A stretch of 64,000 bases of DNA from Rhizobiaceae bacterium (lineage in GTDB: Bacteria > Pseudomonadota > Alphaproteobacteria > Rhizobiales > Rhizobiaceae): the NCBI GenBank assembly GCA_023953835.1, contig JAMLJB010000001.1, forward strand, positions 2,701,501 through 2,765,500. The letters run 5' to 3'. A program made the translations under genes and the position numbers. Numbering within the stretch: the first letter of the stretch is position 1; every line of letters begins with the position of its first letter. Below are positions 41,093-49,044 of the stretch, piece after piece. Below the pieces are notes generated by a model. The model was not told where the DNA came from. It did no database searches and saw only the letters and a list, made by a program, of their open reading frames with translations.

Positions 41093-42220
41093 ATGTCCAA
41101 GCACACTGACAATCTGTTCGCGCGGGTTCTTTCCGTGTCGCCGGTTCTCGTACCTGTCGCGGCGCTCGGCGTGGGCGTGCTCCTCAGCATCAAGGAGGCC
41201 GCGCTCGGCCGCCTGCCGCTCGTGCCCGAGATCCTCTTGTGCGGTTTGGTTCTGGGTTTCGCCTTCTGGACGGTTTTCGTTGCCCTGCGGCATGCGGAAT
41301 CGATTGCGCACCGGGTCGGCGAGCCGTTCGGAACGCTGGTTCTCACCGTTGCCGTCACCGCAATCGAGGCCTCGGTGATCGCGACGGTGATGTTGCGAGG
41401 TGAAGACAATCCCACCCTTGTCCGGGAGTCGGTCTTTTCCACGGTGATGATCGTTTGCGGCGGCATACTGGGCATCTGCCTCACAGTGGGCGGACTGCGA
41501 CACACCCATCAGGATCTCAAGCGGCAGGGCACCAGCGCGCTGTTGTCGGTGGTTGTTGCTCTTTCCGTGCTCACGCTCGTACTGCCCGACTATACGCTGA
41601 CGGCACAGGCGCGGGCCTTCTCCCCACTGCAACTTGTTTTCGTAAGCGGTCTGTGCCTGTTGCTCTATGGAAGCTTCATTGTTGCCCAGATGACGCGGCA
41701 CCGCGCCGACTTTATCGACGAGGAAGTGCCGGGCAAGCATGACTCCCATGTGGATGCGACGGGCAATCCGGGCAAGAGCGTCCTGCTGCTCGGGATTGGA
41801 CTTGTGGGCATCGTCCTGCTCGCGGAATATGTCGCGAGCGCGCTGGAAGAAGCCCTCGGCGCGCTTCAGGTCGGACAGACCGATGCCATTGTCGGCGCAT
41901 TCATCGCCACGCTTGTCCTGATGCCTGAAACCGTCTCCGCGATAAGGGCGTCCCTCAATAACGAGTTGCAGCGCAGTCTCAATATCGCGCTGGGCTCCGC
42001 CTGTGCGACGATCGGACTCACGGTTCCGGTCGTTGCAGCGGTGAGTCTGTTCACCGGAACGGAGCTTACGCTCGGTCTCGGTTCCGGCGATATCGTGCTG
42101 CTCACGCTTGTCCTTGCCATCAGCATCATCAGCTTTGGAACGGGGCGCACCACGGTGCTGACCGGGGCCGTGCATCTGGTCGTCTTTGTGGCTTATCTGA
42201 TGTTGATCGCCGTTCCGTGA
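41093..42220 (+). CDS. Ca2+/H+ antiporter-like membrane protein (ChaA family)
   Basis: A 375-residue membrane protein with about eleven hydrophobic segments in two related halves. The acidic helix motifs TAIEASVIATVML near residues 84-96 and LMPETVSAIRASLNNELQRSLNIALGSACATIGLTVP near 279-315 match the two alpha repeats of the CaCA superfamily, ChaA branch. The ATG at 41093 is preferred because the longer frame (to 40976) starts with 39 hydrophilic residues unlike the family. It exchanges Ca2+, Na+ or K+ against protons. It stands alone between the transpeptidase and LacI genes. Confidence 0.88.
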   Translation: MSKHTDNLFARVLSVSPVLVPVAALGVGVLLSIKEAALGRLPLVPEILLCGLVLGFAFWTVFVALRHAESIAHRVGEPFGTLVLTVAVTAIEASVIATVMLRGEDNPTLVRESVFSTVMIVCGGILGICLTVGGLRHTHQDLKRQGTSALLSVVVALSVLTLVLPDYTLTAQARAFSPLQLVFVSGLCLLLYGSFIVAQMTRHRADFIDEEVPGKHDSHVDATGNPGKSVLLLGIGLVGIVLLAEYVASALEEALGALQVGQTDAIVGAFIATLVLMPETVSAIRASLNNELQRSLNIALGSACATIGLTVPVVAAVSLFTGTELTLGLGSGDIVLLTLVLAISIISFGTGRTTVLTGAVHLVVFVAYLMLIAVP

Positions 42221-42310
42221 GGCACTCGCATCGGCCTTCGCGGTCGGTCGCGCGCAACTCGGGCGGCTTTCCTGATTGACGCACCTCAATAATGAAGGCA
42301 AGTCTTGGCG

Positions 42311-42316
42311 AGGAGG
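42311..42316 (+). promoter_or_regulatory. AGGAGG ribosome site deciding a TTG start
   Basis: AGGAGG 5 nt before TTG at 42322. The ATG ten codons upstream (42292) has no ribosome site. With the TTG start the protein begins with the (L/M)SRPTVND typical of LacI-family regulators. Confidence 0.6.
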
Positions 42317-42321
42317 ATGAC

Positions 42322-43350
42322 TTGTCGCGCCCTACAGTAAACGATCTCGCAAAAGCTGCGGGCGTCAGTCTGGCGACCATCGATCGGGTTCTGAACGCCC
42401 GCGCGGGCGTTCGCGAGCAGACGATCCGCCGTGTGAACGATGCCATCGAAAAGATCGGATACGTCCGCGATGTAACCGCCGCCAATCTGGCGCGGCAGCG
42501 CCGATACCGCTTCGCCTTCGTGTTGCCGGAAGGGCCGGGCGAGTTCGTGAGCCTGTTGAAAACCGCGCTCGCCGAAGCCGGAACGAGTTCTGTTATCGAT
42601 CGCTCCGACGTAACCGTGGTGATGGTTCCGCCCAACGATCCGCATGTGCTCGTCAAGACGCTGAGGCGTCTCGGCGCGGCGGATGTCGATGGCGTCGGCA
42701 TCCTTGCCCCGGAGACCCCGCATGTGCGCGACGAGATCGCCCACCTGAAGGAAAGGGGCATTGCCGTGGTCGCCCTCGTGTCGGACCTTCCGCACACCGG
42801 ACGCGATCATTTCGTGGGCGTGGACAATATCGCAGCGGGCCGGACGGCTGCGGTGCTGATGGGCCGTTTTGTTGGAAAACCAAAGGGTTCGGTGATCGTC
42901 CTCGCCAGTTCGATGCAATCCAGCTCAAACATCGAGCGCAGGCTCGGCTTCGACCAGGTGATGGCCGCCCAGTTCCCCGGTCTTGAAATATTGCCGTCGC
43001 TTGAGGGCCACGGTGATCCCGATACGGTGCGGCGCGTCATGTGCAATGTACTCGGCGCGCATCCGGATGCGGCGGGCATCTATTCGGTCGGGACGGGCAA
43101 TGGCGCGCTGGTCGATCTGCTGAGGCAGACGGGTCGCGGGCAGGGGCTGGTGGTCGTCGGGCACGAGTTGACGCGCAACACGAGGCAGGCTCTCGAGGAT
43201 GGCACGTTCGACGCCGTGATCGATCAGAATGTCGGGCACATCGCCCGAAGCGCGCTGCGCGTCCTGCGGGCAAAATCCGACGGGATGGACATATTGCCGG
43301 CGCAGGAACGCATCCGGATCGAGATCATACTGCGGGAAAACCTTTACTAA
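42322..43350 (+). CDS. LacI-family transcriptional regulator
   Basis: From TTG 42322 the protein has 342 residues; from ATG 42292 it would have 352. The helix-turn-helix RPTVNDLAKAAGVSLATIDRVLNARAGVREQTIRRV covers about residues 3-38, followed by a type I periplasmic-binding-like sensor domain (PF13407 type) that binds sugars or polyols. It is transcribed toward the ABC importer genes 119 bp downstream, whose promoter contains a perfect 16-bp palindrome in the spacer, the expected repressor site. An ACCTCA half-site of that palindrome also occurs at 42283-42288, in front of this gene, which would allow autoregulation. Confidence 0.9.
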   Translation: MSRPTVNDLAKAAGVSLATIDRVLNARAGVREQTIRRVNDAIEKIGYVRDVTAANLARQRRYRFAFVLPEGPGEFVSLLKTALAEAGTSSVIDRSDVTVVMVPPNDPHVLVKTLRRLGAADVDGVGILAPETPHVRDEIAHLKERGIAVVALVSDLPHTGRDHFVGVDNIAAGRTAAVLMGRFVGKPKGSVIVLASSMQSSSNIERRLGFDQVMAAQFPGLEILPSLEGHGDPDTVRRVMCNVLGAHPDAAGIYSVGTGNGALVDLLRQTGRGQGLVVVGHELTRNTRQALEDGTFDAVIDQNVGHIARSALRVLRAKSDGMDILPAQERIRIEIILRENLY

Positions 43351-43396
43351 AGCCAAGGCCGCACGGTGGCGGTCGCCGCTGCACAAAGACTCCCGG

Positions 43397-43426
43397 TTGA
43401 CATGAGGTACGTACCTCAAATATGCT
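43397..43426 (+). promoter_or_regulatory. Promoter with perfect 16-bp operator in the spacer (importer operon)
   Basis: TTGACA (-35) at 43397-43402, palindrome TGAGGTACGTACCTCA at 43403-43418, then TATGCT at 43421-43426 as -10 with an 18-bp spacer. An operator that fills the spacer would block RNA polymerase fully. The adjacent LacI-family gene is the obvious candidate regulator. Confidence 0.75.
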
Positions 43427-43469
43427 GCGCCACGGATCGCAAGATCTCGCACGTATTGGGAGGATTACG

Positions 43470-44792
43470 ATGAAATCACTCGGACTCGCGTCCGTCGCAG
43501 CGCTGTCGCTCGCGGCGGCCTTCTCATCGCCTGCAAAGGCTGAAGACCTCACCCTGTGCTGGGCCGCCTGGGACCCGGCCAACGCTCTTGTGGAATTGTC
43601 AAAGGATTTTGAAGCCAAGTCCGGCAACAAGATGCATTTCGAGTTTGTGCCCTGGCCGAACTTCGCGGACCGGATGCTGAATGAGCTGAATTCCGGCGGC
43701 AAGCTTTGCGATCTCATGATCGGCGACAGCCAGTGGATCGGCGGCTCCGCCGAAAACGGCCACTACGTCAAGCTCAACGATTTCTTCGACGCCAACGGCA
43801 TCAAGATGAGCGACTTCATCGACGCGACGGTGGTCGGCTATTCCGAATGGCCGAAGAACACGCCGAACTACTGGGCGCTTCCGGCCTTTGGCGACGTTGT
43901 GGGCTGGACCTACCGGAAGGACTGGTTCGAGCGCCCCGAATTGCAGGCCGAGTTCAAAGAGAAGTACAAGCGTGACCTCGGCGTGCCGAAGACCTTCGCC
44001 GAGCTGAAGGACATTGCCGAGTTTTTCCAGAACCGGCAGATCGACGGCAAGACCGTCTATGGCGCCTCGATCTACACCGAGCGCGGCTCCGAAGGCATCA
44101 CGATGGGCGCGATGGACGTGCTCTACAGCTTCGGCTTCAAGTATGAGAACCCGGACAAGCCCTATGACATGCAGGGCTTCGTGAACTCGCCGGGATCGGT
44201 CGCCGGACTGGAATACTACAAGGCGCTCTATGATTGCTGCACGCCGCCCGGCTCCTCGAACGGCTACATGTCGGAAGGCATCGACGCCTTCAAGTCTGGA
44301 CAGGTGGCGTTGCAGATGAACTTCGCCTTTACCTGGCCGGGCTTCGACAAGGACCCGAATGTCGGTGGCAACAAAACCGGATATTTCGTCAATCCGGCGG
44401 GGCCGAACGGCGATCAGTTCGCGCAGCTTGGCGGGCAGGGCATTTCGGTTGTCTCCTATTCGTCGAAGAAGGACGCCGCGCTTGACTATATCAAGTGGTT
44501 TGCCCAGCCGGAGGTTCAGGCGAAGTGGTGGGAGATGGGGGGCTATTCCTGCCTCAAATCGGTGACGCTCGATCCGAAATTCCCGCAAAGCCAGCCCTAT
44601 GCGCAGACCTTCCTCGACTCCATGGCGATCGTGAAGGATTTCTGGGCCGAACCGAGCTACGCAACCCTGCTGCAAGCGACCCAGAAACGCTTCCATGACT
44701 ATGTGGTGGCCGGCAACGGAACCGCGCAGGAGGCGTTGGATGGTTTGGTCAAAGACTGGACCGAGACTTTCGAGGACGACGGAAAGCTGTAA
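43470..44792 (+). CDS. Extracellular solute-binding protein of a carbohydrate/polyol ABC importer
   Basis: A 440-residue binding protein (family 1, PF01547/PF13416). ATG at 43470 follows GGGAGGATTACG; the signal peptide is MKSLGLASVAALSLAAAFSS with cleavage likely after Ala24 (AKA/ED). The mature start LTLCWAAWDPANALVELSKDFEAKSG, with Trp-rich and Asp-containing segments (FEFVPWPNFADRM, LMIGDSQWIGG), is typical of proteins bound to sugar alcohols or small sugars. It opens the operon that ends with a dihydroxyacetone-kinase-type fusion, so a three-carbon or other polyol is a reasonable guess. Confidence 0.93.
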   Translation: MKSLGLASVAALSLAAAFSSPAKAEDLTLCWAAWDPANALVELSKDFEAKSGNKMHFEFVPWPNFADRMLNELNSGGKLCDLMIGDSQWIGGSAENGHYVKLNDFFDANGIKMSDFIDATVVGYSEWPKNTPNYWALPAFGDVVGWTYRKDWFERPELQAEFKEKYKRDLGVPKTFAELKDIAEFFQNRQIDGKTVYGASIYTERGSEGITMGAMDVLYSFGFKYENPDKPYDMQGFVNSPGSVAGLEYYKALYDCCTPPGSSNGYMSEGIDAFKSGQVALQMNFAFTWPGFDKDPNVGGNKTGYFVNPAGPNGDQFAQLGGQGISVVSYSSKKDAALDYIKWFAQPEVQAKWWEMGGYSCLKSVTLDPKFPQSQPYAQTFLDSMAIVKDFWAEPSYATLLQATQKRFHDYVVAGNGTAQEALDGLVKDWTETFEDDGKL

Positions 44793-44804
44793 GCTTTTTC
44801 CGGT

Positions 44805-44830
44805 CGGGCGAGGCGCGTGTGCCTCGCCCG
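44805..44830 (+). terminator. 10-bp stem hairpin behind the binding-protein gene
   Basis: CGGGCGAGGC at 44805-44814 pairs with GCCTCGCCCG at 44821-44830 around a GCGTGT loop, 12 bp after the stop codon. No T-run follows. Such stems protect the binding-protein part of the mRNA and reduce expression of the permeases relative to it. Confidence 0.6.
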
Positions 44831-44863
44831 CAGCTCGGACGATATTTTCATTGGACTGGCATC

Positions 44864-45811
44864 ATGACCGACAATTCCATCAGTCGCGGCAATGTTGCGG
44901 CTCCGACCGGGCTTGGCGCGAGGATAAATGGGCTTTCTGACCGGGCGCTTGCCTGGGTCTTTATCGCCCCGACGATCTTCCTCTTGCTGGCGATCAACAT
45001 CTTTCCGCTGATCTGGACGATTCGCCTCAGCCTGACCAACTACAGGGCCAACCGCACCGGGGAAAATCTCGAATGGGTTGGATTGCGCAACTATCAGCGA
45101 ATCCTGACCGATTCCGACATCTGGAATTCGATGCAGGCGACCGCGCATTTCCTGATCTGGACGCTCGTCCTCCAGGTCCTGATCGGGTTCGGGCTGGCCT
45201 ATCTCATCAACAAGAAGTTCAAGGGCAACGATCTTTGGACGACGATTATCGTCCTGCCGATGATGCTCAGCCCCGCGGTGGTCGGCAATTTCTGGACCTT
45301 CCTGTACCAGCCGCAGATCGGCCTGTTCAACTATGCGATCGGGTTCCTGACGGGCACCGATCCGTCGGCTTTTTCGATGATCGGCGATGTCAGCCTCGCG
45401 CCCTGGGCGATCGTGATCGTCGATACGTGGATGTGGACGCCCTTCGTCATGCTGATCTGCCTTGCGGGGCTGCGCTCCATTCCCGATTCCATCTATGAAG
45501 CCGCCGAATGCGACCGCGCGAGCGCGTGGCGTCAGTTCTGGACGATTACCGTGCCGATGGCCTTGCCGTTTCTCATGCTGGCGGTGCTGTTCCGGGGCAT
45601 TGAGAACTTCAAGATGTTCGACCTCGTGGTGCAGTTAACCGGCGGCGGACCGGGCAGCATCACCGAACTCACCTCGATCAACCTTAAGCGCGAGGCGTTT
45701 GAAAAGTGGCGCACCGGCTTCGCCAGCGCCTATGCGGTGATCCTGTTCGTCACGGTTTTCGGCCTCGCCTCGATCTATGTGAAGGCGCTGAACAGGGTGA
45801 AGCAGAGATGA
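44864..45811 (+). CDS. Carbohydrate ABC permease (MalF type)
   Basis: A 315-residue inner-membrane permease with six or more helices. The EAA loop, which contacts the ATPase, reads EAAECDRASAWRQFWTITVPMALP near residues 214-237. ATG at 44864 is chosen; the frame is open to 44819 but those residues are hydrophilic with no ribosome site. It overlaps the next permease gene by 4 bp (ATGA) and works with it as a heterodimer. Confidence 0.93.
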   Translation: MTDNSISRGNVAAPTGLGARINGLSDRALAWVFIAPTIFLLLAINIFPLIWTIRLSLTNYRANRTGENLEWVGLRNYQRILTDSDIWNSMQATAHFLIWTLVLQVLIGFGLAYLINKKFKGNDLWTTIIVLPMMLSPAVVGNFWTFLYQPQIGLFNYAIGFLTGTDPSAFSMIGDVSLAPWAIVIVDTWMWTPFVMLICLAGLRSIPDSIYEAAECDRASAWRQFWTITVPMALPFLMLAVLFRGIENFKMFDLVVQLTGGGPGSITELTSINLKREAFEKWRTGFASAYAVILFVTVFGLASIYVKALNRVKQR

Positions 45812-46743
45812 GCTTTTCCGTCACGGAACCGTCACTCAGGCAAAAATGGTTCGCAGGCGTGCTGGTCATATTCTATGCCGTGGTCACGCTGCTGCCGCTC
45901 GTCTGGATCATCGCGACGGGCTTCAAGTCGCCCGCGGATGCAATCGCCTATCCGCCGAAGATTGTTTTCCAGCCGACGCTTGAAGGCTATGTGAACCTGT
46001 TCACCACGCGCTCTCGCGCCACGCCCGAAGCGCTGCAACAGCTCGGGCCACCGCAGACTTGGTATGACCGGATCGTGCGCCAGTACGACATGGTGATCTC
46101 GGGACCCAGCCGTTACGGCGAGCGCTTCATGAACTCCGTGATTATCGGCTTTGGCTCAACCTTCCTGTCGGTGTTTCTGGGCACGCTCGCGGCCTATGCC
46201 TTTTCGCGCTTCAAGGTTCCGCTGAAGGACGACTTGATGTTCTTCATCCTTTCCACGCGCATGATGCCGCCGGTGGCGGTCGCCATTCCGATCTTCCTGA
46301 TGTTCCGGCAGCTTGGCCTGTCGGACACGCATCTTGGCATGATCCTGCTTTACACGGCCGTGAATCTGTCGCTGTCGGTCTGGCTGCTCAAGGGCTTCAT
46401 CGACGAAATCCCGGTCGAGTATGAGGAAGCGGCGTTGATCGATGGATACACGCGCTTTCAGGCGTTTTACAAGGTGGTGCTGCCGCAGGCGACGACCGGC
46501 ATCGCCTCGACTGCGATCTTCTGCCTGATCTTCGCGTGGAACGAATATGCATTTGCCGTGCTGCTGACGTCGGGGCAGGCGCAGACCGCGCCGCCCTTCA
46601 TTCCAACCATCATCGGCGTCGGCAAGGACTGGCCCGCCGTCGCGGCGGGCGCCACGCTCTTCCTCGTGCCGGTGATGGTGTTCACGATCCTGCTGCGCAA
46701 GCACCTCTTGCGAGGCATCACCTTCGGAGCGGTCCGCAAATGA
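45808..46743 (+). CDS. Carbohydrate ABC permease (MalG type)
   Basis: A 311-residue permease with about six helices. The EAA loop EEAALIDGYTRFQAFYKVVLPQATTG is near residues 208-233. A periplasmic loop between helices 1 and 2 (about residues 45-95) is longer than in MalG and includes ATPEALQQLGPPQTWYDRIV. ATG at 45808 overlaps the previous stop; its own stop overlaps the small membrane protein gene by 4 bp. Confidence 0.93.
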   Translation: MSFSVTEPSLRQKWFAGVLVIFYAVVTLLPLVWIIATGFKSPADAIAYPPKIVFQPTLEGYVNLFTTRSRATPEALQQLGPPQTWYDRIVRQYDMVISGPSRYGERFMNSVIIGFGSTFLSVFLGTLAAYAFSRFKVPLKDDLMFFILSTRMMPPVAVAIPIFLMFRQLGLSDTHLGMILLYTAVNLSLSVWLLKGFIDEIPVEYEEAALIDGYTRFQAFYKVVLPQATTGIASTAIFCLIFAWNEYAFAVLLTSGQAQTAPPFIPTIIGVGKDWPAVAAGATLFLVPVMVFTILLRKHLLRGITFGAVRK

Positions 46744-46928
46744 TGCGTTTCGTTAATGGTCTGGTGCGTTTGCGGCGCGGCCCCTGGGAGATGGTGGCGA
46801 CGGTGCTGATCGCGCTCGGCGTATTCATGCTGATGCAGCCCTTCTCGATCAATGCCTACACCTATTCCTTCGTCGTCACGCTCGCCGGGACGGTGATGTT
46901 CATCATCGTCAGCCATTTTCCGGAGTAG
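46740..46928 (+). CDS. Small membrane protein of the importer operon (GlpU-like position)
   Basis: A 62-residue protein with two hydrophobic helices (about 17-34 and 40-57) joined by a short turn (FSINAYTYS). It overlaps the MalG-type gene by 4 bp and ends 4 bp before the ATPase gene, so it is translated with the complex. Small two-helix proteins at this place are known from rhizobial glycerol importers of the glpSTPQUV type (GlpU), whose role is unclear. It may be an accessory subunit. I would not call it essential from sequence alone. Confidence 0.82.
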   Translation: MMRFVNGLVRLRRGPWEMVATVLIALGVFMLMQPFSINAYTYSFVVTLAGTVMFIIVSHFPE

Positions 46929-46932
46929 CCCA

Positions 46933-48048
46933 GTGGCAGAGATCGTCATTCGCAATCTCCGCAAGGAATTCGGCAATTTCGTCGCCGTGCAGGATTCGAC
47001 CTTCACGGTGGCCGACGGCGAGTTCTTCATGCTGCTCGGCCCTTCCGGCTGCGGCAAGACAACCACGTTGCGCATGATTGCGGGGCTTGAACTGCCGACC
47101 TCCGGCCAGATCCTGCTGGACGGCAAGGACGTGGCGCAGATGCGCGCAAGCGCGCGCGACATCGCCTTCGTGTTCCAGATGTTCGCGCTCTATCCGCACA
47201 TGAATGTGCGGCGGAACATTTCCTATCCGCTGGTGAGCCAGGGCATGGCCCGCAAGGATGTGCGGCGCAAGGTGGATGAAGTGGCGCGCATCCTTGGTAT
47301 CGAGCGCATCCTGGAACGTCCGGTCGGCGGATTGTCGAGCGGCGACCGCCAGCGCGTCGCGCTTGGCCGCGCAATCGTGCGCGAGCCGAAGGCGTTTCTC
47401 ATGGATGAGCCGCTCGGCGCGCTGGACGCGGAGTTCCGCGAGCACATGGCCGAGGAGCTTCGCGCGCTGCATGATCGGATGGGCGCAACCACGGTCTATG
47501 TCACCCACGACCAGCTTGAAGCGATGCAGATGGGCGACAAGATCGTGGTGATGAACCACGGCGTGGTCGAGCAGTGGGGCACGCCGCAGGAAATCTACGA
47601 CGCGCCGGCCACGATGTTCGTCGCCAACTTCATCGGCTCGCCGCCGATGAATTTTCTCCGCTTCGAGGCGACACTAGAACCGGGCGCGAACATGGTGCGC
47701 CTTGCCGGTGTGGATACGCCGATTCCAAGGCTGGAGGCGGGAGTAAGCGGGCGCGAACTCGTGCTCGGCGTTCGTCCCGAGCATGTCATTCTGGGTACTG
47801 ACGGCGCGTATCGCGGCAGGGTGCTGGCGACCGAGTATCTGGGCACGACGCAAATCGTGACGCTTGAAACTGCGAACGGAATGCTGAGGGTGCGCGCGCC
47901 TTCCGGCCAGCCCGTGCAGGTTGGCGAAACCCCTTCATTGTCCTTCAACACCGCCACGCTTTCCATCTTCGATGCCGGTACAGGGCAGGCAATGAAAGTC
48001 GACCGGGCGAGCCTGCGCGCCGCGAGAAGGGAGAAGTCCCATGGCTGA
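46933..48048 (+). CDS. Carbohydrate ABC ATPase 1 (MalK/GlpS-like), GTG start
   Basis: A 371-residue MalK-type ATPase starting with GTG 4 bp after the small protein's stop. Walker A GPSGCGKT is at 36-43, the signature is LSSGDRQRV at 133-141 (Ser and Asp for the usual LSGGQ), and Walker B MDEPLGALDAEF is normal. A C-terminal MalK-like regulatory (TOBE) domain begins near residue 250. It overlaps the second ATPase gene by 8 bp. Two different ATPases suggest a heterodimer, as in GlpS/GlpT-type glycerol importers. Confidence 0.93.
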   Translation: MAEIVIRNLRKEFGNFVAVQDSTFTVADGEFFMLLGPSGCGKTTTLRMIAGLELPTSGQILLDGKDVAQMRASARDIAFVFQMFALYPHMNVRRNISYPLVSQGMARKDVRRKVDEVARILGIERILERPVGGLSSGDRQRVALGRAIVREPKAFLMDEPLGALDAEFREHMAEELRALHDRMGATTVYVTHDQLEAMQMGDKIVVMNHGVVEQWGTPQEIYDAPATMFVANFIGSPPMNFLRFEATLEPGANMVRLAGVDTPIPRLEAGVSGRELVLGVRPEHVILGTDGAYRGRVLATEYLGTTQIVTLETANGMLRVRAPSGQPVQVGETPSLSFNTATLSIFDAGTGQAMKVDRASLRAARREKSHG

Positions 48049-49033
48049 GGTTGTGCTTTCCGGCCTGACAAAACGCTTTGGCGACACCGAGGCCGTCACA
48101 AACGTGTCGATGACCATACCGGACGGCGCATTCGTGGTGCTGCTCGGCCCCACGGGCGCGGGCAAGACGACGACTCTGCGGCTCATCGCGGGGCTGGAAC
48201 AGGCGGATGCGGGCAGCATCGCCATCGACGGGCGCGATGTCGCGCATGTGACGCCTGCGCAGCGCAATGTCGCGATGGTGTTCCAGCAGTACTCGCTCTA
48301 TCCGCACCTGACCGTACGCGAGAACCTTGCATTTCCGCTGAAGTCTCCGCTGAGCCGCACGCCGCAGGCCGAGATCGAGAAACGCGTCGGCGAGGTGGCT
48401 TCGGTGCTTCAAATCGCGCACAAGCTCGACAATCGGGCGACCGCGCTTTCCGGCGGCGAGATGCAGCGCGTTTCAATCGGGCGCGCGCTGGTCCGCAAGC
48501 CGCACATCTACCTGATGGATGAACCCCTGAGTTCGCTGGACGCCAAGCTGCGCGCGGATTTGCGGCTGGAGCTGAAGCGCATCCACGCCGACCTCGGCGC
48601 GACGCTGCTCTATGTCACCCACGACCAGATCGAGGCGATGACCATGGGCACGCATATCGGTGTGCTGGACGAGGGCAGGCTGGTGCAGTTCGGCTCGCCG
48701 CGCGAGATCTACGAGAATCCGGCCAGCCTCTATGTCGCGACGCGCCTTGGCCAGCCGAGGATCAACACCTTGCCTGCGGCCACATTCGGTTCGGCGCCCG
48801 CCGGTGCAGTGTTTATCGGCCTGCGGCCCGAACATATAGTCACGGGGGAGGGGCGCGATGCAAAGGTCACGCGCGTGGAGCATCTCGGCGACCAGACGCG
48901 GCTGCATCTTTCGCTCGACGGCCACGCCATCGTCACACTCACCGATCCCCATACGCCTTTGGCGGTTGACGACACAGTTTCGATCCGGCCCAAAAACCCG
49001 CTTTACTTCGCAGAAAACGGCACCCGCCTCTAA
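48041..49033 (+). CDS. Carbohydrate ABC ATPase 2 (MalK/GlpT-like)
   Basis: A 330-residue MalK-type ATPase. Walker A GPTGAGKT is at 36-43, the signature is the standard LSGGEMQR, Walker B MDEPLSSLDAKL is normal, and a shorter TOBE domain follows from about 240. It pairs most likely with the ATPase encoded before it (8-bp overlap). The DhaK-DhaL gene begins 11 bp downstream with AAAGGAG before its ATG. Confidence 0.93.
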   Translation: MAEVVLSGLTKRFGDTEAVTNVSMTIPDGAFVVLLGPTGAGKTTTLRLIAGLEQADAGSIAIDGRDVAHVTPAQRNVAMVFQQYSLYPHLTVRENLAFPLKSPLSRTPQAEIEKRVGEVASVLQIAHKLDNRATALSGGEMQRVSIGRALVRKPHIYLMDEPLSSLDAKLRADLRLELKRIHADLGATLLYVTHDQIEAMTMGTHIGVLDEGRLVQFGSPREIYENPASLYVATRLGQPRINTLPAATFGSAPAGAVFIGLRPEHIVTGEGRDAKVTRVEHLGDQTRLHLSLDGHAIVTLTDPHTPLAVDDTVSIRPKNPLYFAENGTRL

Positions 49034-49044
49034 AGGAGCCTGAC

